From Methanoperedens sp049303315 (GTDB lineage Archaea > Halobacteriota > Methanosarcinia > Methanosarcinales > Methanoperedenaceae): a stretch of DNA of 34,894 bases. The DNA lies in NCBI GenBank assembly GCA_049303315.1, contig JBAQMZ010000012.1, forward strand, positions 1 through 34,894, written 5' to 3'. Both the position numbers and the translations under genes were made by a program. The notes beneath the pieces were generated by a model that was not told the DNA's origin, made no database searches, and saw only the letters and a program-made list of their open reading frames with translations. The first letter of the stretch is position 1; each line of letters starts with the position of its first letter. Below, piece after piece: positions 28,406 through 34,894 of this stretch.

Positions 28406-28990
28406 CTAAATATGTTTCTCTACCCTGTCCATCTCATTATGCAATATGATGATGCAGTGGTCGGCGTGCAGGGATAGCGGACCTACGCTCACTATTTCAT
28501 GCTCGTACACTTCGATTATTTTCTCTTCATCTTCGCTCAACCCCATGTGATCGCCAAGAACGAACAAAGGTTCTTCGAGGTTTTTCCCGCGTATATCTTC
28601 CCCGTCTTCTCGAAGGTATATTATTTTTTTATTCAATTCGCGTAGGAGGTCGCCAAAATCCCCTTTCCTGATACTCACACCAAGCGTGGATTCGGTCCAG
28701 AAGTCCTGTGCGTTCTTCTCAAGCGCTTTTTTTATAAGCGAAGCTGCACTACGCTCATCCGGGCTCAAGTACCTGACCGCGGCGCCGTCAAAACTGATGA
28801 GTTTCGGCGGTGACGGCTCTCCTTTCAGGACAAGATGCACGCGAACGTCCCTTCTTAAGTCATGCGATAGGAAAAGCGCGGCATTAACACACCTGCACAG
28901 GATGTCCATGCGTCCCGCTGCGCCGGGGAGGTCGTTCAGGGAAAAAGGGGCTGTAACAGCTTTATGACCGATGATTATGAAGTCTTTCAT
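28406..28990 (-). CDS. trmY: tRNA (pseudouridine(54)-N1)-methyltransferase TrmY
   Basis: 194 residues, a SPOUT methyltransferase that converts the pseudouridine at position 54 into N1-methylpseudouridine. Motifs: DFIIIGHKAVTAPFSLNDLPGAAGRMDILCRCVNAALFLSHDLRRDVRVHLVLKGEP at the N-terminus, LYLREDGEDIRG type segment, LFVLGDHMGLSEDEEKIIE as the knot, and VSVGPLSLHADHCIIILHNEMDR at the C-terminus. It is the first gene of the run with pus10, which makes its substrate. A REP-like hairpin element (29010-29122) lies directly upstream. Confidence 0.93.
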   Translation of the reverse strand: MKDFIIIGHKAVTAPFSLNDLPGAAGRMDILCRCVNAALFLSHDLRRDVRVHLVLKGEPSPPKLISFDGAAVRYLSPDERSAASLIKKALEKNAQDFWTESTLGVSIRKGDFGDLLRELNKKIIYLREDGEDIRGKNLEEPLFVLGDHMGLSEDEEKIIEVYEHEIVSVGPLSLHADHCIIILHNEMDRVEKHI

Positions 28991-29009
28991 AAAGGGTTAC
29001 GCCCCTTTA

Positions 29010-29122
29010 TGACGTCCCGAGTCACGCCTCGGGAGGGCGTGTCCACGTATGGCGAAGCCATACGTGTGCGCGGTGTAAACTGACGCAACAGTTTTTGATA
29101 AACCTTTCTTAAAGTTTTTCAT
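29010..29122 (-). mobile_element. REP-like composite hairpin element upstream of trmY
   Basis: Contains a CCCGAG/CTCGGG hairpin (29018-29035), CGGGAGGGCGTGT, a 10-base-pair hairpin CACGTATGGC/GCCATACGTG around GAA (29044-29066), and TAAACTG/CAGTTT. Its left end on the minus strand begins with the 18-base ATGAAAAACTTTAAGAAA (29105-29122), identical to 34741-34758. It is related to the elements at 3905, 8751 and 34741. Confidence 0.75.
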
Positions 29123-29201
29123 ATGAGCAAAAAGTCGTGAAGTATATTAAATGTAGCTTGCCCTAAGGACTATCGATTGGAAATCGCATACGAAATGCCA
29201 G

Positions 29202-29345
29202 TTATTTCCACTCGTACATTTCGACGTGCGGGGTTTCACAGCAAAGACAGCTTCCGCATACCACATTTATGGTAAACTGAGGCGCCCCACAATCTTCGCA
29301 TGGCGTGCATTCCACACAGCCTTTCTTACACTGCCGTATGTCCAT
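29202..29345 (-). CDS. 47-residue cysteine-rich protein
   Basis: A 48-codon frame from ATG at 29345 to TAA at 29202. Nine of 47 residues are Cys (6, 10, 13, 16, 19, 30, 33, 35, 36), in the pattern C-x3-C-x2-C-x2-C-x2-C, then C-x2-C-x-CC, with one His near the end. This suits binding of one or two zinc ions or an iron-sulfur cluster. There is no Shine-Dalgarno sequence, but TTTTTAGTATAATC lies about 26 bases before the ATG, in keeping with a leaderless mRNA. No family is recognised by eye. The gene is flanked by the REP-like element and the DUF998-like membrane gene. Confidence 0.6.
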   Translation of the reverse strand: MDIRQCKKGCVECTPCEDCGAPQFTINVVCGSCLCCETPHVEMYEWK

Positions 29346-29388
29346 GCTGATGTATTATTTGATTATACTAAAAATAAGTTGCGGTCGT

Positions 29389-29973
29389 TCAGGCTTGTTT
29401 GGGCGACATCAAATAACCTCCAAAGCCTATTACCCATAGCAGGACAGGATATGCAATCATCCTTTCCATCCCTCCGGGACCAAGCCCCAAATAAAATTGA
29501 AGCCCAAACAAAGCAAGAGCTGCAAGGCTTGCAATCCCCAGAACCACTGATAAATAAGTAAATGGCGGTTTAACCAATTTGCAGGCAGCAATTGCTGACA
29601 AAGCCGCAAAGAGAAAAGCGATGAGCGATACGATCAAATGAAGAATGCCTGTTGTTTCAGGGAACAATCCAACACCCAACGCCCCTAGCCCCGAAAGGCC
29701 GATCAATATGGATATCAGATAATTTTGAAATTCGTGCCAGATGCAATATGAACTCAGGAGGATAAATATGCCAAGAATAATGGCGGATGTGTTAAAGATA
29801 AAAGCTGAGGGCTGATAGATGATACAGGTGTCGCGGCATGTAGCTCCCAGATCGCTTATGTAATTCCCGGAAACGCTGTACTCAGGATAGAAAATTTCTG
29901 CAAGAATCATTCCTATTACGAATTGCACTCCGCCAACGAACATGAATGCACCAGCCAGGCCCCTGTTGTTCAT
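29389..29973 (-). CDS. DUF998-like membrane protein
   Basis: 194 residues from the ATG at 29973. A longer frame opens at 30096, but a TATA-like TTTATATC lies at 29995-30002, so a leaderless start at 29973 is preferred. The DUF998 pattern is visible: LAGAFMFVGGVQFVIGMILAEIFYP, then SVSGNYISDLG, and further hydrophobic helices (FIFNTSAIILGIFILLSSY, LISILIGLSGLGALGVGLFPE, HLIVSLIAFLFAALSAIAACKL, YLSVVLGIASLAALALFGLQ). Six helices are expected. Function unknown. Confidence 0.78.
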   Translation of the reverse strand: MNNRGLAGAFMFVGGVQFVIGMILAEIFYPEYSVSGNYISDLGATCRDTCIIYQPSAFIFNTSAIILGIFILLSSYCIWHEFQNYLISILIGLSGLGALGVGLFPETTGILHLIVSLIAFLFAALSAIAACKLVKPPFTYLSVVLGIASLAALALFGLQFYLGLGPGGMERMIAYPVLLWVIGFGGYLMSPKQA

Positions 29974-30129
29974 GAAATGAAAATGGTTGTTTGTGATATA
30001 AAGGCTTTTGCCGGCGGAGACCATGACATTCAAAAATCTGCGCAACCACGCGCTTTCCCGTCGCGCGCAAGTGAAGGGGGGGGTTGGGTTTGGCATCCAG
30101 TAGGTCGAAGTCGCTGTTTGATAGCTCTT

Positions 30130-30195
30130 ATCACTTTCACCCCGCTCTCCTAACCCTTTTTAACCATTACGCCCTCTCTACTATATCATGAACTT
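30130..30195 (+). repeat. Copy of the mre11 promoter region (direct repeat, left)
   Basis: About 66 bases matching 31083-31147 at roughly 80 percent, from ATCACTTTCACCCCGCTC through CTTTTTAACC and ACGCCCT to CATGAACTT. It includes a TATA-like element and an ATG that opens a seven-codon frame (MNFNKGK, then stop) resembling the start of mre11 (MNF). The Bro-N gene starts 18 bases later. Confidence 0.75.
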
Positions 30196-30212
30196 TAACA
30201 AGGGGAAATAAC

Positions 30213-31055
30213 ATGGATTCAAAAGAAGCGCTGGTAGTTTTCGAGGGAGCTAAAATAAGACGAACATGGCATGATAACCAGTGGTATTTCTCGGTGGTTG
30301 ATATTGTTGGAGCTTTGACAGATAGTCCAACGCCAAGGCAATACTGGGGCAAAATCAAGGACAGGGAATTTAAACAACTTGAGTTGTCCCCATTTTGGGT
30401 ACAACTGAAATTGCCATCATCCGACGGTAAAAAATACGAAACCGATTGCGCAAACACAGAATCAATGTTCCGGATAATCCAGTCCATCCCCTCAAAAAAA
30501 GCTGAACCCTTCAAAAGATGGCTGGCAAAAGTAGGATACGAAAGGATACAGGAAATAGAAAATCCCGAACTGGCGCAGGATAGGGCAAAAGAGTATTACG
30601 AACTCAAAGGTTATCCGGAAGACTGGATAGAAAAAAGGCTGCGGGGGATCGCTATCAGGCAGGAACTTACGGATGAGTGGAAAGAAAGAGGAGTTGACGA
30701 AAAAAGAGATTTTGCCATCCTTACAAATGAGATTTCTAAAGCGACTTTCGGGAAATCGATCAAGGAACATAGAAAAATAAAAAGCTTAGACCCGATGAAT
30801 AAAAACCAGAACCTGAGAGACCATATGAACGACCTGGAATTGATTTTCACTATGCTCGGGGAAAAATCTACTACAGAAATCACTAAATCCAGGGACTCAA
30901 AAGGATTCAATGAGTGTTTCGATTCCTCAAAAGAGGGTGGCATGATTGCAGGAAATGCAAGAAAGGAACTTGAGAAGAAAACAGGAAGAAAAGTGGTAAG
31001 CTCAGAGAATTATCTCAGTATCACAGGGAAAAAAGAAACCAGAAAGTTGAAATAA
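30213..31055 (+). CDS. Bro-N domain (phage antirepressor-like) protein
   Basis: 280 residues. The first 110 or so form a Bro-N domain: ALVVFEGAKIRRTWHDNQWYFSVVDIVGALT, then PRQYWGKIKDREF, and SMFRIIQSIPSKKAEPFKRWLAKVG. The C-terminal half is charged and helical (NPELAQDRAKEYYELKGYPEDWIEKRLRGIAIRQELTDEWKERG, and a tail with KEGGMIAGNARKELEKKTGRKVV), as in DinD/Bro-type proteins. Such proteins bind DNA and occur in viruses, plasmids and, in bacteria, as DNA damage-inducible genes. AAGGGG precedes the ATG by nine bases. Its promoter is a copy of the mre11 promoter, and it lies directly upstream of mre11. Confidence 0.82.
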   Translation: MDSKEALVVFEGAKIRRTWHDNQWYFSVVDIVGALTDSPTPRQYWGKIKDREFKQLELSPFWVQLKLPSSDGKKYETDCANTESMFRIIQSIPSKKAEPFKRWLAKVGYERIQEIENPELAQDRAKEYYELKGYPEDWIEKRLRGIAIRQELTDEWKERGVDEKRDFAILTNEISKATFGKSIKEHRKIKSLDPMNKNQNLRDHMNDLELIFTMLGEKSTTEITKSRDSKGFNECFDSSKEGGMIAGNARKELEKKTGRKVVSSENYLSITGKKETRKLK

Positions 31056-31082
31056 TGATTATCAGAGCAGTCTAACAAAACC

Positions 31083-31147
31083 ATCACTTTCACCCCGCTC
31101 CCACAACCATTTTTAACCCTGACGCCCTTTTAACTACCCATGAACTT
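31083..31147 (+). repeat. mre11 promoter region (direct repeat, right)
   Basis: The partner of 30130-30195, running up to and through the first codons of mre11. CATTTTTAACC lies about 28 bases before the ATG at 31140, as expected for a TATA box and leaderless mRNA. The two copies flank the Bro-N gene exactly. Confidence 0.75.
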
Positions 31148-32435
31148 CCTGCACGCGAGCGACTTCCACCTCGGCTATGCCCAATACGGCATCCCCGAAC
31201 GCTTCCTCGACTACGCCCGCGCCTTCCAAACAGTAATCCGGTATGCTATCGACCACAAAGTCGAGTTCATCCTCATCTCAGGCGACCTGTTCCACAAGCG
31301 GAACATAAATGCACCCACTTACGAGCAGGCTTATAAGGTGCTCTCTGAACTAAAAGCGAAAAGCCCTGCCACTGCGGTCTATGCAATCGAAGGGAACCAC
31401 GACCTCGCCTTCCACCAGGACGGCAAAAGCTGGCTTGAGATACTGAATTCACAGGGGCTGCTCCGGCTCATAAGGCTAAAAGAAGCCAATGGTGTGAAAC
31501 TCATGGGCGACTTCGTCGAGCTGGATAATTTCCGCATTTTCGGCGTGAAATACCTTGGCGCAAGCATAGCTTCCATAATCCCCCAGATTGCAGATGAGAT
31601 AAAAAAAATAAATGCCGCAAACGGGGAAAAATATACTATCCTGATGATGCATTTTGGCATTGAAGGACAGGTAAAGCAGGAAGTTGCGGGGGAAATCCCA
31701 TATAATTCTCTCCTCCCTCTGAAAGATGCTGTAGATTACCTGGCACTCGGGCATTATCATACGCATTACGAATTGGACGGATGGATTTTCAACCCGGGCA
31801 GCATTGAAATGATGTCCCTGAACGAATATGACATGGCAAAAGGGTTCTATCATGTCCGGGATAATGGTGCAAAACTCATATCCCCCATTACCCGCCCGGT
31901 CAGGCGCATCAGGCTTGACATGAGCGATATTGCCACTCCCGAATATCTTTATTCAAAAGTCAACGCTAAAATCGAAAGAGAGCCTACAGTCCAATCAGAT
32001 AAGGCACCGCTTGTCGAACTTCTGCTCTATGGAGAGATGAACTTCCCGAAATCCGATGTGAACCTGGAGCGCATCAGGGATATGCTTATCGAACAATTTA
32101 AACCCCTGTGGTCCGAGGTCAAGCTCCAACGGACAAATTCGCCATACGCCATCAAAAAGGGAGACGTGCGGGGGCTTACGCGCGAGCAGATAGAGCTTCG
32201 TGTATTCTCAGACCGGATAAAACTTGACGGGAGGTACAGGGATAATGTAGATGATGTCGTAAAGGTAATGACCGAAGTGAAAAAGATGGCTGCTGCGAAT
32301 ATCGAAGCGAACTCAGTCCTTAAAGAATTGAGATGGAGCTTTGCGAAAATAAAAAGCGGTGCCTCAGAAAATAATATCAGGACGGATAAGATAGAAAATC
32401 CCCGGCAGACCTTACTTTCACGCATGGGGGAATAA
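31140..32435 (+). CDS. mre11: DNA double-strand break repair nuclease Mre11
   Basis: 431 residues. Phosphodiesterase motifs in order: LHASDFHLG (Asp8, His10), LISGDLFHKRN (Asp49), IEGNHD (Asn86, His87), MMHFG, and LGHYHTH with NPGSIE. These bind two manganese ions. The C-terminal part holds the capping domain and Rad50-binding region. Rad50 starts at the base after its stop codon, so the two are translated together. Mre11-Rad50 tethers and trims DNA ends. HerA and NurA, often linked to this pair in archaea, are not in the window. Confidence 0.95.
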   Translation: MNFLHASDFHLGYAQYGIPERFLDYARAFQTVIRYAIDHKVEFILISGDLFHKRNINAPTYEQAYKVLSELKAKSPATAVYAIEGNHDLAFHQDGKSWLEILNSQGLLRLIRLKEANGVKLMGDFVELDNFRIFGVKYLGASIASIIPQIADEIKKINAANGEKYTILMMHFGIEGQVKQEVAGEIPYNSLLPLKDAVDYLALGHYHTHYELDGWIFNPGSIEMMSLNEYDMAKGFYHVRDNGAKLISPITRPVRRIRLDMSDIATPEYLYSKVNAKIEREPTVQSDKAPLVELLLYGEMNFPKSDVNLERIRDMLIEQFKPLWSEVKLQRTNSPYAIKKGDVRGLTREQIELRVFSDRIKLDGRYRDNVDDVVKVMTEVKKMAAANIEANSVLKELRWSFAKIKSGASENNIRTDKIENPRQTLLSRMGE

Positions 32436-34754
32436 ATGCTTATCAAATCCGTGGAATTAAAGAACATCAAATCCTACCGTAATGCGACTATCGAATTCAA
32501 GGAAGGCATAAACGGCATCTGCGGCCAGAACGGGCACGGGAAAACCACCATCCTCGAAGCAATAGGATACGTCCTTTTTGACTACCTGCCCTACAAAGAT
32601 GCAGACTTCCTGCGCCGCGGGGAAAAATCAGGTATGGTTTCTGTTGAAGTTCTCACAAATAATTTGACTTACATACTTACAAGAAAACTCGGTGGCGAAT
32701 ACAGCGTCAGGGGAGAGAATCTCCATATCACAGGCAAAAAAGACGTTCTCTCCTGGCTCATCAGCAACATATTCCCTGTATCCACTGAAGATGAGTTGCC
32801 GCATATTTTTGAAAACACTATTGGAGTGCCGCAGGGCATGCTGACGGCAGCGTTCATGGATACCCCAACGAAGAGAAGAAAGACATTCGATGAAATACTC
32901 AAGGTGGACGAGTACAGGAATGCCTACGAGAATCTCAGGAACGCGATGAGCCTGATAGATGAAGGTGTCAGGAGCATAGAGAATGACATCGAGAAACTGC
33001 GCATCAGAACCGAGAATTATGAGCAAAAAAAGATTGAGAAGGATGAACTTAACAGGACCATTGAGAGCATAAAGAAAATCCTGAAAGAGTGCAGCGAGAC
33101 CCTGAAGGTAGCTAAGGGCAGGCGGGATGCGCTCAAAAAGCAGAAGGATGCGATGGACAGGCTTGAAAATGAGATAAAGCAGGGTCGCATAAAAATAGAG
33201 GGATTGAAGCAGCTTCTTGAAAAGTCAAAAGACGAGCTTAAGAAATCCGAAGAAGCACAGAAGATAGTATCCGCACTTTTGGCGGATAAAGAAAGATACG
33301 AAGAAGAGAGAAAAAAGCAGGAAAAGCTTGAGGGCATGCGAAAAGAACGTGATGTGCTGAAGGACAGGTTAAACGGGATTAAAAATGAGCTTGCAGGATT
33401 GAATGAAAAACGCATGCGTCTTGAGGCGTTGAAAGCCGAGATAGAAAAGAACGCTTGTGAAAAGACGTCTCTCATACCCCTATTGGAAAAGCAGGATGAG
33501 CTTGAACAGAAGCTTGAAACCGTAAAAGGGGAACATGCTGTCGCGCTCAATGAGATTAAGGATATAAAAGGCAGGATGAGCATCGCCGGCACTGAGAACC
33601 TTTGCCCTGTGATAAAAGGGATAAGGTGCAATACAGTGGCGGATTTTTCTTCATATTTCAGGGAGCAGCTTGCAGACGCGCAGAAAAGACTTGGGGCTGC
33701 GCAAGACACACTGAAAGCCATGAACTCAGAATTAAAGGTTCTGGGCGACCCGCGAAGTAAAATGAAGGCTCTGGAGCTGCTTGCCAAAAAAGGTGCGCAG
33801 GATGTTGAAAAAATATCCGGGGAAATAGAAAAAATCCCTGAAAAAGAAAGCGAGGCATCTCTACTTAAAACTGCACTTGAAAAATACAATTCTCTTGATA
33901 TGGATGCCAGCGAAGTGAAAAAAAAGCTAGCAGAGCTTGAACCTCTCTACCAGAGATATGTGCAGAACCAGCCGCTTGCAGCAAAGTCTGTGGAATATAA
34001 GAAAGAGTGCGAGAAGCTTGGAAAAACAATCGTTGAGGAAGAGAAAACGCTTGCGGGCTCGCAAAAGCTATATGACGGGACGGCTTTAGGTTTTAGCGCA
34101 AAGGCGCTTGAGGGCGCCGAACATGAGTGCTTGGAGCTTGGGGCAAAAGTTCGCGGTTTTGAAGTGGAAATAAAAGAAAAAGACCGCCAGTTCCTGAAAC
34201 TTGATAAAGAGATAGCTGAAATGAAGAGCTATCTTGCAAAGATAAGCGAATTTGAGGCAAAGCTTGAAAACGAGAAGCGGTTTGGGGAATACGCGAAGTT
34301 CATCCGCGAGACACTGAGGGATTCGGCGCAGCATATCGTTCTTGAACTGATAGGTGAGATAAGCGAAGAGGCGAACAGTCTTTACTGCGCTATCATGGAC
34401 GACTTCTCGCAGGAATTGCGATGGAGCGAGGATTACGGGATAATAATAACCGAGAGCGGCGAGGAGAAAAATTTCCAGCAGTTAAGCGGCGGTGAGAAAA
34501 TGGGGGCTGCTCTTGCTCTGCGACTTGCGCTCCTTAAGATGCTTTCCAACTCGGATTTCGTGTTTCTCGACGAGCCCACGCAGAACATGGATGAGATACG
34601 AAGAGAAAACCTCTCTGAGCAGATAATGAACATTAAGGGTTTCAAGCAAATTTTCGTTATATCCCATGATGATACTTTCAATGAAAAATACGGACATGTT
34701 GTGAAAATCGAAAAAACCAATGGCGAAAGCAGGGTTATCAATGAAAAACTTTAA
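32436..34754 (+). CDS. rad50: DNA repair ATPase Rad50 (short form, unusual hook)
   Basis: 772 residues, shorter than the about 880-1000 usual in archaea, because both coiled-coil arms are shorter. Walker A is GQNGHGKTT (30-38), the signature LSGGEKMGAALALRLAL, and Walker B is DFVFLDEPTQNMDE. Coiled coils run from about residue 180 to 600. The zinc hook should be CPxC at the apex; instead Cys390 and Cys398 are separated by seven residues (LCPVIKGIRC), exactly at the middle of the chain. The gene starts directly after mre11. The last codons and the stop lie within an 18-base segment repeated at 29105-29122. Confidence 0.93.
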   Translation: MLIKSVELKNIKSYRNATIEFKEGINGICGQNGHGKTTILEAIGYVLFDYLPYKDADFLRRGEKSGMVSVEVLTNNLTYILTRKLGGEYSVRGENLHITGKKDVLSWLISNIFPVSTEDELPHIFENTIGVPQGMLTAAFMDTPTKRRKTFDEILKVDEYRNAYENLRNAMSLIDEGVRSIENDIEKLRIRTENYEQKKIEKDELNRTIESIKKILKECSETLKVAKGRRDALKKQKDAMDRLENEIKQGRIKIEGLKQLLEKSKDELKKSEEAQKIVSALLADKERYEEERKKQEKLEGMRKERDVLKDRLNGIKNELAGLNEKRMRLEALKAEIEKNACEKTSLIPLLEKQDELEQKLETVKGEHAVALNEIKDIKGRMSIAGTENLCPVIKGIRCNTVADFSSYFREQLADAQKRLGAAQDTLKAMNSELKVLGDPRSKMKALELLAKKGAQDVEKISGEIEKIPEKESEASLLKTALEKYNSLDMDASEVKKKLAELEPLYQRYVQNQPLAAKSVEYKKECEKLGKTIVEEEKTLAGSQKLYDGTALGFSAKALEGAEHECLELGAKVRGFEVEIKEKDRQFLKLDKEIAEMKSYLAKISEFEAKLENEKRFGEYAKFIRETLRDSAQHIVLELIGEISEEANSLYCAIMDDFSQELRWSEDYGIIITESGEEKNFQQLSGGEKMGAALALRLALLKMLSNSDFVFLDEPTQNMDEIRRENLSEQIMNIKGFKQIFVISHDDTFNEKYGHVVKIEKTNGESRVINEKL

Positions 34755-34894
34755 GAAATTTTTATCAAAAAGGTTTGAAACCTTTAGCAAAGTCGAGGGG
34801 TATGCAAAGAATACCCCAACACCGCATAAAGCGAGGTGTCGCTTTTCAAACGACGGGTATGGTGCGCCATACCCGGACACGCCCTCCCGTTCGC
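34741..34894 (+). mobile_element. REP-like composite hairpin element after rad50 (cut by window end)
   Basis: Begins with ATGAAAAACTTTAAGAAA, identical to the minus strand of 29105-29122, and overlaps the rad50 stop. It holds three hairpins: AAAGGTTT/AAACCTTT (34769-34785), GGGGTAT/ATACCCC (34797-34817) and GGGTATGG/CCATACCC (34855-34874). The end, GGACACGCCCTCCCGTTCGC, is the complement of the CGGGAGGGC sequence at the other copies. An open frame runs through it to the window edge but looks like a by-product. Confidence 0.7.

Noticed and set aside
29226..29561. 111-residue plus-strand frame
   Set aside because: It is antisense to the cysteine-rich small gene and to the end of the DUF998-like gene, which both have better coding evidence.
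33017..33889. 290-residue minus-strand frame inside rad50
   Set aside because: Shadow of the low-complexity coiled-coil coding sequence of rad50; Ser/Phe-rich composition is the typical antisense of Lys/Glu codons.

Overview
The window comes from an archaeon, very probably a methane-metabolising euryarchaeote of the Methanosarcinales type. A Methanoperedens-like ANME-2d archaeon is a reasonable guess but is not proven here. The reasons are two coenzyme F430 genes (cfbA, cfbE), which imply methyl-coenzyme M reductase; archaeal-only information genes (TFE, RpoF, L21e, Pus10, TrmY, Trm56, KEOPS Pcc1, prefoldin, deoxyhypusine synthase, Mre11-Rad50); and TATA boxes about 25-35 bases ahead of many start codons, as in leaderless archaeal transcripts. 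No rRNA, tRNA, CRISPR array or insertion-sequence transposase was seen.

The first 9.6 kb is accessory DNA. It opens with a PIN-domain toxin-antitoxin pair whose toxin is internally shortened. A repeat-rich stretch (about 0.9-4.2 kb) follows, carrying six copies of a 44-base palindromic element, blocks of 9-10-base periodic repeats, a broken dam gene split by a hairpin element, and two copies of a cassette pairing a small protein with a retropepsin-like protease. Next is a GATC (DpnII/MboI-type) restriction-modification island: a winged-helix regulator, Dam methylase and DpnII-like nuclease on the minus strand, plus a 205-residue unknown protein, a 59-residue unknown protein and a second DNA methyltransferase. 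Inverted copies of a hairpin-rich REP-like element flank this island. TGTAA/TTACA motifs spaced at 11 bases or multiples lie in its promoter regions. A RelE-like toxin-antitoxin pair and a relic of a second methyltransferase close the region.

From 9.6 to 12.3 kb the content is core: a CNNM/CBS membrane protein, then Pcc1, prefoldin beta and a DHH phosphoesterase on the plus strand. An AT-rich patch (12.4-14.8 kb) holds small membrane and zinc proteins and an AN1-TM-CAP protein. Then come an isopropylmalate-synthase-type gene with an unusual start, a DUF2551-like protein, and a tight minus-strand operon trm56 - ATP-grasp - tfe - HD. The plus-strand cluster cfbA - cfbE - dys follows, then a membrane protein, a UPF0216 protein, a small AbrB-like protein divergent from a LigD-type DNA ligase, and a minus-strand translation operon (trmY, pus10, rpl21e, rpoF, DUF655, rsmA).

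The right end holds a 47-residue cysteine-rich protein, a DUF998-like membrane protein, a Bro-N protein flanked by two copies of the mre11 promoter region, and mre11-rad50. Rad50 has an unusual CX7C pair at the middle of its coiled coil. The window ends inside another copy of the hairpin-rich element, whose first 18 bases include the rad50 stop codon.
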